DNA from: an uncultured Planctomycetaceae bacterium
GTDB lineage: Bacteria > Planctomycetota > Planctomycetia > Planctomycetales > Planctomycetaceae
Direction: 5' to 3'
Length of the DNA: 23,079 nt
NCBI GenBank assembly: GCA_903921605.1
Contig: CAIXQV010001069.1
Span: forward strand, 1-23,079
Part shown: positions 1 to 6,449 of the stretch, one piece after another
Position numbering within the stretch: the first letter of the stretch is position 1
How the letters are laid out: each line of letters starts with the position of its first letter
Position numbers and translations under genes: made by a program
Notes under the pieces: model-generated
Seen by the model: the letters and a program-made list of their open reading frames with translations, nothing else
Database searches by the model: none
What the model was told of the DNA's origin: nothing

Positions 1-549
1 CAATTCAACCCCTGTGGCGAAGAAATTTCGGCACCGGGGTTTGTTTATGCGCCGAAAGCAAATAGAGGTGCATCCGGGTTTATAGTCGGGCTTTTATGGC
101 TCGTTTTCCGGATTGAATCGCGATGTTGGACCGAGAGTTTTTCCACGAGATCCTGGTATTGACGACTCCATGGACAGTTTCAAAAAGTGTCTCTGCGCGA
201 AATGAAGTGCGCGAACTCGCATAGCAAGGTGGCACTGCAGTTTTCGAACCCCGGAGAAGGTTGCTGTGATTAACCGCAAAGCGGTTCAAGAAGGTAAGGC
301 CCATTGTTCGATTTTCATCAGAGCGCACCTCAAGCACATGAATGTGCTGTTGGCTCCGAGATGCGGAGTGCGGCTCCAAGGGAAGCGGCGGGCAGAGTAC
401 CAGAGAATCGTATGCCGCTGGTGGGGGATTGTATTGCTGGCTGTTTGCATAGTCTACGTGCAGATGGCTATTCCTCGGCATCGCCCCGAAGGATTGGCTC
501 TGATACGATTGGAGGAGATTCTCGAAATGCAGTGCTGGGGACGATTCAC
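1..549. other. No supported gene; probably decayed sequence
   Basis: Open frames exist on both strands, but none shows a convincing domain, a ribosome site or a signal peptide. Two small perfect inverted repeats are visible: AACCGC-AAA-GCGGTT at 272-286 and AGCACAT-GA-ATGTGCT at 333-348. One plus frame (about 390-526) contains a hydrophobic stretch (GIVLLAVCIVYVQMA) that might be part of a lost membrane protein, but nothing supports a start. I read this stretch as non-coding or degenerate. Confidence 0.4.
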
Positions 550-1005
550 ATGCCTTTCAATCGCGTCACGAACAAGCACCTTGTCTGGTGCATACACATC
601 TTGGCGTACGTCTTCAGCCTGCTGGTGCTGGCAGTCTCGGCATTCAGTCACAGCAGCGGATTCTATTTGATGAACTCGGCTAAGACTGGTGGCAACACCT
701 TCGTTGTTTACATCTGCAGCGGAGAGTTCTTTTTTGTCCGACAATGGGATTTCCCCTTCCCCCGAGAATTTGATTGCGGCTTTTGTGATCTCGATGTTTG
801 GCCTGCAATAAAGAGCGATTTGTCACGTCAGAGCAAGGACTTCGAGCTTCTGCGCTTTGCTCGCCACTCGGGAATCAACTGCACGATTTACTTCGGTATT
901 CTCCAGAGCTTCCTGCTCCTACCCATGGCTTGGCTATCCGGCTTCTACCTGTTCAAACTTCGCCGTCACTTTCGTGCAAGGCATTCGGACACGCTGACAT
1001 ACTAA
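550..1005 (+). CDS. Small two-helix membrane protein, uncharacterised
   Basis: About 151 residues if translation begins at ATG 550. The open frame extends upstream to 304, but that part looks non-coding, and a GTG at 532 lies 15 bases after a GGAGGA. Visible features are a hydrophobic helix near residues 9-31 (LVWCIHILAYVFSLLVLAV), a central soluble part rich in Phe, Trp and Cys, a second helix near residues 113-137 (FGILQSFLLLPMAWLSGFY), and a basic tail (KLRRHFRARH). This matches the pattern of short two-TM planctomycete proteins that often end in a basic stretch plus a C-x-x-C-G-Y-D-L tail; here that tail is absent and the protein stops at once, so it may be C-terminally truncated. The antisense frame (454-744) is highly polar, as expected for a shadow of membrane-helix codons. 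No function is assigned. Confidence 0.45.
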   Translation: MPFNRVTNKHLVWCIHILAYVFSLLVLAVSAFSHSSGFYLMNSAKTGGNTFVVYICSGEFFFVRQWDFPFPREFDCGFCDLDVWPAIKSDLSRQSKDFELLRFARHSGINCTIYFGILQSFLLLPMAWLSGFYLFKLRRHFRARHSDTLTY

Positions 1006-1159
1006 TCCTCGCCCTCCGTCCCTTCCGGCCAATGAAGCGAACCTCTACACGGGTTCCGCCAATCTGCAGCGAGCAGCTTTCTCCCTGAGAGAGCCAGTCC
1101 ACAAGCTCCACAGGTTCGATGTATTCGACGATCTGGTTTTCAGCGGTTTGTCTGATCAG
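953..1159 (-). CDS. Short beta-rich ORF without ATG, possibly a fragment
   Basis: The minus strand from 1159 down to the TGA at 955-953 reads through about 68 residues. It includes IVEYIEPVELVDWLSQGES followed by LQIGGTRVEVRFIGRKGRR and ARISMSA. The alternating hydrophobic pattern, the GG-TRVEVRFIGRKGRRARI core and the acidic N-terminal half look like a real protein. The core resembles small planctomycete proteins and, loosely, the strand pattern of CsrA-type proteins (GRKGRRARI compare G-R-x-VRLGI). There is no ATG; possible starts are CTG 1159 or GTG 1111. The frame stays open upstream to about 1219, where it runs into the hsdM remnant, so the N-terminus may have been lost at a junction. 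Its 3' end overlaps the convergent membrane ORF by about 50 bases. Function unknown. Confidence 0.35.
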   Translation of the reverse strand: MIRQTAENQIVEYIEPVELVDWLSQGESCSLQIGGTRVEVRFIGRKGRRARISMSACPNALHESDGEV

Positions 1160-1175
1160 TGTCCTGTTCGGACAC
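1160..1175. repeat. Short inverted repeat GTGTCC-N5-GGACAC
   Basis: A six-base perfect inverted repeat with a TGTTC spacer lies exactly between the minus-strand ORF fragment and the hsdM remnant. It could be an operator-like dyad or the scar of a mobile element end; one copy alone cannot decide. Confidence 0.35.
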
Positions 1176-1205
1176 CTAAAACAAACTGTGGTGGGTATTT
1201 CGAGG

Positions 1206-1408
1206 GCGACGAGAGGGGTATGTTACAGTTATGAGGAGATTGTAAAACGTGACAAACTGAGTCTGGATCTCTTCAATATCAAAGTCTTACGGACGTCGAT
1301 TCATTACCTGCGCCAGACATACTTGCGACGGAAATTGCGGATGAATTACAGACCGCATTTGACCTGTTCAGTAAGATCGCGGCACGGTTACCAAAATCAT
1401 CTGCGTGA
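1206..1408 (+). pseudogene. hsdM: 3' remnant of type I R-M methylase HsdM
   Basis: Read in the frame of position 1221, the strand gives CYSYEEIVKRDKLSLDLFNIK; read from 1286 in a different frame it gives LTDVDSLPAPDILATEIADE, then LQTAFDLFSKIAARLPKSSA and a TGA at 1406-1408. Together these match, from memory, the end of type I DNA methylase subunits: a YEEI-x-x-RDK-x-x-LDIFWLKD block, then LPxPxxIAxEIxxxLexAL-xxFxxIA. A frame change of one base around 1281-1287 joins them. A second possible shift at the GGGG run near 1216 would add an upstream EGDERG. Nothing of the catalytic NPPF region or the helical N-terminus is present, so only the last 65-70 residues survive. Identification rests on motif memory and needs a profile search. 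Confidence 0.65.
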
Positions 1409-1455
1409 CATAGTTCATACTGGCGTGGTCGGCTTAGATATCGAAGGAGTTATTG

Positions 1456-2009
1456 ATGAAAGGTAACCTGCCCCAACTCATCAAAGAGGTACGTCATGAC
1501 CTAAGTGACTGGCCATGGCACTTTACTAGATGGGATCGTCAGCCGTTCGAGGCACTGAAGCAAATCATTGCGTCGAAGCACATTCTGGGCAGCCAAGACA
1601 AATTCTGCGCTGAAAAAGCAGTATGCCTGATAGAAATGCCACTCACCGAAGCTTATCGTCAATCGCAATTGCTGGACGAGCATTCGTACAACCGATTCAG
1701 CGACTACGGAATTGGCTTTAAAAAGAGCTTGATCGCGGCCAAGGGCGGATTGCCGGTCATCTACCAACCGAACAGGTGCTCAAGTTCTTTGATACATCGG
1801 TGCGTTGGCGACACTGCGAGTTGGACTTTTCGAAGGGCATTGACTTCACTTGGCAACGTGAATGGCGTGTCCCAGGTGACGAGTTGCAGTTTTCCGACGA
1901 GGACGAAGTCATGATTGTTGTGAAAAAGGAAGAGGAGGCAATAGAGATTGCCACTGACAACTGGGGAATTGATCATGAACGCGACGAAGTCTACTTCGAT
2001 GTTATTTAG
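1456..2009 (+). pseudogene. Frameshifted R-M-associated defence-type protein
   Basis: The gene starts at ATG 1456 behind a strong GAAGGAG (1443-1449, six-base spacing), 47 bases after the hsdM remnant stop. In frame 1 it reads MKGNLPQLIKEVRHDLSDW, WHFTRWDRQPFEALKQII, KAVCLIEMPLTEAY and YGIGFKKSLIAAKGGLPVIY up to about 1770. The protein continues one frame over, from GAA 1770, as EQVLKFFDTSVRWRHCELD, FTWQREWRVPGDELQF and a final acidic block ending at TAG 2009. A single lost base near 1768-1772 explains the switch; the joined product would be about 184 residues. I recognise the pattern HFTRW / VCxxExPL / YGIxFxKxxLxxKGGxPVIYQ / REWR as an uncharacterised family found beside type I R-M genes, in the neighbourhood of AbiGi and DUF2971 proteins; the exact family name is uncertain. 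It is either a pseudogene or carries a sequencing error. Confidence 0.6.
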
Positions 2010-2375
2010 TCGTACATTACGCATGACAATCTTGCAGCTGCGAACCGACCGGCCGACGTAGAGGTACTTCGCACGGCAAGGGGGTTTACAGCTGCCGGAC
2101 TCGCCAAACGCGGCGGCCGTGTCTGGCTCCTGTGAATTCTGAACACCCAGGTTTCTGGAGCAGCAGCTGATTTCACGCCATCAAAAACCAGCACCCCGAA
2201 AGGGAACGGCCTGTTAACTCGGCGACACGGGCCAACCCGAGACTCAGAGAGTTTTGCCCCAAATCGAGCCCGCCAGAAGGGTCCCTTCCGGACCCCGATA
2301 GGGACCGTCACAAAACAGAGACATCGCCCGCATGGCGTCGCATGTCGTAAACCGCACGAAACACTGGGGTAAACG
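2010..2375. other. Gene-free stretch beside tRNA-Asn
   Basis: No supported coding region. It contains CCCCGATAGG at 2293-2302, identical to ten bases of the tRNA-Asn 3' half (2456-2465), and a nearby set of GGGTCCC/GGGACC repeats. This may be a degenerate element end, but no integrase fragment is visible. Confidence 0.4.
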
Positions 2376-2406
2376 AAAAAACGCCGAGAGGGACACTCTC
2401 GGCGTT
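2376..2406 (-). terminator. Intrinsic terminator of tRNA-Asn
   Basis: A perfect 11-bp stem (AACGCCGAGAG at 2380-2390 with CTCTCGGCGTT at 2396-2406) and a five-base loop. On the minus strand the stem is followed by a T run (2380-2375). It sits about 47 bases past the tRNA 3' end, as expected for a tRNA transcribed alone. Confidence 0.85.
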
Positions 2407-2452
2407 CTTGGTTAACTTCCCGGTAAGCGGTAGTCCGCTGATTTTGAGAAAG

Positions 2453-2525
2453 CTCCCCCGATAGGACTCGAACCTATGACAAGGCGATTAACAGTCGCCT
2501 GCTCTACCAACTGAGCTACAGGGGA
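2453..2525 (-). tRNA. tRNA-Asn (anticodon GTT)
   Basis: The minus strand folds as a full cloverleaf. The seven-pair acceptor stem is TCCCCTG with CGGGGGA, including one T-G pair. The D arm contains AGCTCAGTTGGTAGAGC. The anticodon stem GGCGA/TCGCC encloses the loop CTGTTAA, giving anticodon GTT (Asn). The T arm contains ATAGGTTCGAGTCCTAT. The discriminator base is G, the length is 73 nt, and CCA is not encoded. Its 3' end faces the decayed R-M strip, the usual side for tRNA-targeted integration. Confidence 0.95.
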
Positions 2526-3048
2526 ATCTTTTCGCTGGTTTCACTCGGCCTTCCACTATCGTCTGACATTGAATAGCCGAAAGATCCCTGCGAGAGGGCG
2601 GAAAGTAGCGAGCGAAGTTGTTGGTTGCAAGTCTGATTCTAACCTGTTGTCTCCTCGATTCCGATTGAGAATCTGAGAATCGGCAGATTCTGCAACTCTG
2701 GCAGCCAGAACTCCCCTTTCCTGCCGCTTGCGGTCGCCACTTCTTTCTCTGAGATGACACGGGCAGGGACGTGGTTCACCGGAATTTCGCATGTGGGCAG
2801 GATTTTCAGGGATCAACGCCCCCCTGATCTCCCCTCGGGTGGCTCCGGCGAGCCTGACGACACTGCGGAATTGAACGACCGAAACGATAGACAACAACTT
2901 CTGTCGGGCGAATCGGCGGCGGACGATTGGTTTGAAGTGCTTGAGGCGATATCATACGGCCAAACGCGGTTCCTCCGGGCCGACGTGATTCCGTTTCTGC
3001 TCGCCATCTGTCGCGAGCTTTCTTCTGGAATATTGAACTCGTCGGACT
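2526..3048. other. Intergenic region between tRNA-Asn and purF
   Basis: About 520 bases with no convincing gene. A plus frame (2754-3107) runs into the first codons of purF in another frame and has neither a motif nor a ribosome site. The region must carry the promoters of the divergent tRNA-Asn and purF, but I see no clear -35/-10 pair for either. Confidence 0.4.
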
Positions 3049-4701
3049 ATGGACGAACTGCAGCACGAGTGCGGCGTGGCCGCCGTGTACCACCTGAATT
3101 CCGGTGATCTTAGCCCGCTGATCCCCAAACTTCGCAGGAAAGATAAGTCGTTTATCGATCCCGCGACCGAGGATGCTCAGACGGTTCGCAACCGCGCGTC
3201 GCGGCTGATTCCGGGTATGCTGCTGGATATGCAGAACCGCGGCCAGTTGGCGGCGGGACTCACCAGCTACAATCCAGCGCGCCTGCAGCTGCTTCAGACA
3301 CGCAAGGACGTCGGCGGCGTAGCCGAAGTCTTTCGCATGAATCATGAAGGTCCGTATAAAGAGCTGATGGCCGAGCATGCCGGACAGGCCGCCATTGGTC
3401 ATGTCCGCTATGCGACCTGCGGTAAGGATGACCCCAGTTACGCGCAGCCGTTTGAACGCCAGCACATCGCTCGCTCCAAATGGTTCAGCTTCGCCTTCAA
3501 TGGGCAACTGGCGAACTACACCGAGCTGCGCGAAGAGATTCTTTCAACGACCGACTTCCACCTGACTCGTGAAACCGACACGGAAGTTCTGCATCATCTG
3601 ATTTCGCACGAACTGTCTCTGAACGCCCATGTGACTCCAGTTGAACTTCTGCGAACTTTGTCGAAACGACTCGATGGCTCCTGGAACATCGTCTTCCTGA
3701 ATGCTCGCGGTCAGATGTTTGTATCCCGCGACCCGCTGGGGATGCGACCTCTGTGCTACGCAGTCGAAGGTTCGATGTTTGCGGCCGCCAGTGAAAGCGT
3801 CGCACTGACTCACCTGGGATTTTCTGAAGACAGCGTCAAGAACGTTCCACCGGGACACGTCGTTGTGGTCGATGGCCAGACGGTGCGAGTTGAAAAGTAT
3901 GCGGAAAGTCCGAAGAAAGCTCATTGTTTCTTCGAGTGGATTTACTTTGCGAACGCGGGCAGCACGTTTGACGATGCGGGAGTCTACCTGTCTCGCAAAC
4001 GTCTTGGTGAAGAACTGGCCAGGCGTGAAACACTGCCCATCGATGACGACGTGATCGTGGTGCCGGTTCCGGACACGGCCAAAGCCGCAGCCGACAGCAT
4101 GGCATTTCAGTTGAAGGTTCCTTCCCTCGAAGGACTGATCCGCAATCGCTACATCGGTCGTACCTTTATCGAAGGCAACAACCGCGCGGACAAAGTGCGA
4201 ATGAAGTACACGCCGCTGCCGGAAGTCATGGAAGGCAAGCGGATTCTGTTGGTGGATGATTCCATCGTACGAGCCACGACATTGAAAGAACTACTGGCGC
4301 TGTTAAAAGATCGAGGTCGCGCGAAGGAGATTCATGTTCGTATCGCCTGCCCACCAATTATCTCGCCGTGCTTTTACGGCATCGATATGTCGACTGTGGG
4401 AGAGTTGTTTGCGCCGGCTTTCATGGCTGGTCACGTGATCACTCCGGAAGAAGAACAGGCGATGGCCGATGCAATCGGAGCGACAAGTCTGCGATATCTT
4501 CCGGTCGAAGCGCTAGCTAACTGCGTTGGACTTCCGGAACACTCCTTGTGCCAGGCTTGCGTGAACACGGTTTATCCGACTCCTGCTGGAGAGCGGATGT
4601 ATCAACTGGCCCTGGCAAAGTCGGATGAGGAACGAATCGCCTGCCAGAACGGTGGCAGCCCTGATGAAGCTTCCGGAAACCGGCAGCGGATTTACGTCTG
4701 A
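3049..4701 (+). CDS. purF: Amidophosphoribosyltransferase
   Basis: First committed step of purine synthesis: PRPP plus glutamine gives phosphoribosylamine. The N-terminal Ntn-hydrolase domain begins [13 protein letters not shown], so a seven-residue propeptide ending in Glu precedes the catalytic Cys8, as in Bacillus-type enzymes. Other landmarks are NRGQLAAG (HRGQESAG in the family), [15 protein letters not shown] and RDPLGMRPL. The C-terminal phosphoribosyltransferase domain has [11 protein letters not shown] and the PRPP loop [12 protein letters not shown], with Ala where Gly is usual. Four cysteines fit the Fe-S ligands of the Bacillus type: C293 (HCFFEWIYF), C441 (SPCFYGID) and C501/C504 (LCQAC). 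The protein is 550 residues against about 475; an extra 30-odd residues lie between the nucleophile strand and the RGQ helix (about residues 20-50). The start is fixed by Cys8 spacing, not by a ribosome site, which is weak. It is transcribed alone. Confidence 0.93.
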   Translation: MDELQHECGVAAVYHLNSGDLSPLIPKLRRKDKSFIDPATEDAQTVRNRASRLIPGMLLDMQNRGQLAAGLTSYNPARLQLLQTRKDVGGVAEVFRMNHEGPYKELMAEHAGQAAIGHVRYATCGKDDPSYAQPFERQHIARSKWFSFAFNGQLANYTELREEILSTTDFHLTRETDTEVLHHLISHELSLNAHVTPVELLRTLSKRLDGSWNIVFLNARGQMFVSRDPLGMRPLCYAVEGSMFAAASESVALTHLGFSEDSVKNVPPGHVVVVDGQTVRVEKYAESPKKAHCFFEWIYFANAGSTFDDAGVYLSRKRLGEELARRETLPIDDDVIVVPVPDTAKAAADSMAFQLKVPSLEGLIRNRYIGRTFIEGNNRADKVRMKYTPLPEVMEGKRILLVDDSIVRATTLKELLALLKDRGRAKEIHVRIACPPIISPCFYGIDMSTVGELFAPAFMAGHVITPEEEQAMADAIGATSLRYLPVEALANCVGLPEHSLCQACVNTVYPTPAGERMYQLALAKSDEERIACQNGGSPDEASGNRQRIYV

Positions 4702-4710
4702 TCGGCTTAG

Positions 4711-4754
4711 ATTGGCGAACTCCGCGACAGGGGGCTCTCGCTTGAGTTGCCAAT
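4711..4754 (+). terminator. Stem-loop downstream of purF
   Basis: ATTGGCGAACTC (4711-4722) can pair with GAGTTGCCAAT (4744-4754) with one bulged base, starting 10 bases after the purF stop. There is no U tract, so it may stabilise or terminate the purF message rather than act as a standard intrinsic terminator. Confidence 0.4.
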
Positions 4755-4842
4755 ACGTGGGATGACATTTGCACCAAGGGATCTCGGCGCGAACGAATCC
4801 TGCATTGCGAGTGTCACGGAGTGCATGGTCAAACTCAGAGAT

Positions 4843-4898
4843 GTAGGTTGGATATTCTTGTCCGACTGAGTTTCGACGGGCAGGAATGCCCATCCTAC
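4843..4898. repeat. REP-like palindromic element, copy 1
   Basis: A 56-base imperfect palindrome beginning GTAGGTTGGATATTC and ending GAATGCCCATCCTAC, with arms of about 24 bases around a short TGAGTTTC centre. A second copy at 21312-21367 is identical at 52 of 56 positions by direct comparison. Both copies are intergenic and in the same orientation. Confidence 0.8.
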
Positions 4899-4944
4899 CG
4901 GAAAGTTACGCCAGCGTTATTCCTCATTAACGGCTTCCTGATCA

Positions 4945-6375
4945 ATGACGATGGCTTCTGGAGAATCTCATAGTGAATCCGCTCCGGAAGCTGGCAGCAT
5001 GTCGGAGCTGTTCCGTGTCGCTGTTCCGCTGATGCTAAGCGCCGGTTCGCAGTCGCTGATGAACGCGGCGGACCGCATCGTGCTGGCTGGTTGCTCCGAG
5101 GCAGCTCTGGCGGCGGTCACACCGGCGTCGATGCTGCACTGGACGGTCGTCTGCATCCCGATGGGAACAATTCTTTACGCGAACACGTTTATCTCGCAGT
5201 ACGATGGGGCGGCAAAAAAAGAGCGAATGATGGCGTCGCTGTGGCAGGCGATCTGGCTGTCACTGGTGACGGGAATTCTCCTGCTGGGGTGTCTGCCGCT
5301 CAGTCGCCCATTGTTGTCTCTGACCGGGCATTCGCCTGAGATCGTCGAGCTGGAAGCTCAGTACTTCAATACGCTGTGCGCGGGCAGCCCGATGCTGTTG
5401 CTGTCGACCGCGCTCAGTTGCTTCTTCAATGGGCGACGGCGAACTTCGGTCGTGATGTGTATCAGTTTTGCCGGAGTCTTCTTCAACTTTGGTGTTGATT
5501 ATCTGCTGGTCTATGGCATTGGCCCATTCCCGGAGCTCGGGATTCGTGGCGCGGCACTGGCGACGGTGCTGGCGCGATGCGGTGAAGTTTTTGTATATGC
5601 GCTGCTGATGCTGCGCGAAGCAAAACGAGAACAACTTCCGTTAATGGCGTCGCGACGACTGGACTTTGATCTTCTGCGAAAATTTCTGCGTTTCGGTGTG
5701 CCGAGCGGTCTGCATTACTTCGTCGACAATTCGGGCTTCACGGTCTTTCTGCTGATCATCGGAAATCTGAGCAGCTCCGATCTGGCCGCCACTAATCTGG
5801 CCTTCAGTGTTAACGGGCTGATCTTCATTCCGTTGCTCGGATTCGGCACCGCGATTCAGACGTTGGTGGGCCATCACATCGGAGCAGAGAATATTCCTGC
5901 GGCAAAACGGACGACGAACAATGCGGTGCTGTTGGGAGTTCTCTGGACGGGTATCACGGCGCTGATGCTGATCTTTTTCCCCGAGACATGTTTGCGGCCA
6001 TTTTTCTTGTTCGCAGATCCGGATTCCGGCCAGGGCGCTGATGTGAAAACCTTGGCGCGACTGGCTGCAACACTGCTGCAGTTTGTCGCAGTCTATTCAG
6101 TCTTTGATGCGTTGGCCGTCGTGTTTTCTTCAGCGTTGCGAGGAGCCGGCGACACCGTTTATCCGATGTTGATTACACTGTTGTCCAGTTGGCTGGTGAT
6201 GGTGCTGCCGGCAGCGTTAATCATTCGGTCGGACAATCCGACGATCTTCGCCATCTGGATGACTGCGACAATTCACATCAGCCTGACGGGATTCTGTATG
6301 TGGATGCGATATCTGACAGGCCGCTGGCAACGGCTGCGGCTGGCGTCTGATGCGGTTGAACAACTGCCGGTTTAA
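4945..6375 (+). CDS. MATE family efflux transporter
   Basis: A 476-residue polytopic inner-membrane protein, the normal length for MATE (multidrug and toxic compound extrusion, NorM/DinF-like) carriers, which exchange Na+ or H+ for organic cations. The first half opens with LFRVAVPLMLSAGSQSLMNA then DRIVLAG, the usual MATE helix 1 pattern. About 12 hydrophobic helices follow in two halves, the second half beginning near residue 235 (LRKFLRFGVPSGLHYF). GAGDTVYPML near residue 395 is the typical late-helix motif. There is no substrate evidence. Start: ATG 4945 is the first, but 4951 and especially ATG 4999 (after GGAAG) are alternatives, because the first 18 residues are polar and unconserved-looking. 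A repeat and stem-loop separate it from purF, so co-transcription is doubtful. Confidence 0.88.
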   Translation: MTMASGESHSESAPEAGSMSELFRVAVPLMLSAGSQSLMNAADRIVLAGCSEAALAAVTPASMLHWTVVCIPMGTILYANTFISQYDGAAKKERMMASLWQAIWLSLVTGILLLGCLPLSRPLLSLTGHSPEIVELEAQYFNTLCAGSPMLLLSTALSCFFNGRRRTSVVMCISFAGVFFNFGVDYLLVYGIGPFPELGIRGAALATVLARCGEVFVYALLMLREAKREQLPLMASRRLDFDLLRKFLRFGVPSGLHYFVDNSGFTVFLLIIGNLSSSDLAATNLAFSVNGLIFIPLLGFGTAIQTLVGHHIGAENIPAAKRTTNNAVLLGVLWTGITALMLIFFPETCLRPFFLFADPDSGQGADVKTLARLAATLLQFVAVYSVFDALAVVFSSALRGAGDTVYPMLITLLSSWLVMVLPAALIIRSDNPTIFAIWMTATIHISLTGFCMWMRYLTGRWQRLRLASDAVEQLPV

Positions 6376-6385
6376 CAGCACAAAT

Positions 6386-6405
6386 CCCGTCGGCGGAGCG
6401 ACGGG
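6386..6405. terminator. Short hairpin between convergent genes
   Basis: CCCGTCG-GCGGAG-CGACGGG forms a 7-bp stem with a six-base loop, 10 bases past the MATE stop and 45 bases past the end of the opposing DUF1501 gene. Only a weak T run follows on the minus strand (ATTTG). It is plausibly a bidirectional terminator. Confidence 0.45.
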
Positions 6406-6449
6406 TGTACGGTACGCTCGTCGCTCTGTCGACGGGAGCTTGCGGCGCT

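Noticed and set aside
80..481. Minus-strand ORF of 133 residues at the left edge
   Set aside because: No recognisable motif, mixed composition, no ribosome site, and no sensible neighbour in the same direction.
454..744. Minus-strand ORF of 96 residues beginning MSDKKELSAADV
   Set aside because: It is antisense to the hydrophobic segments of the plus-strand membrane ORF, which automatically yields a polar, Gln/Asp/Arg-rich translation; there is no domain or ribosome site.
2754..3107. Plus-strand ORF of 117 residues overlapping the purF start
   Set aside because: It overlaps the conserved purF N-terminus in another frame and lacks motifs; the purF start is fixed by the Cys8 nucleophile.
2806..3507. 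Minus-strand ORF of 233 residues opposite purF
   Set aside because: A shadow of the purF codons; the plus strand encodes conserved catalytic motifs throughout the overlap.
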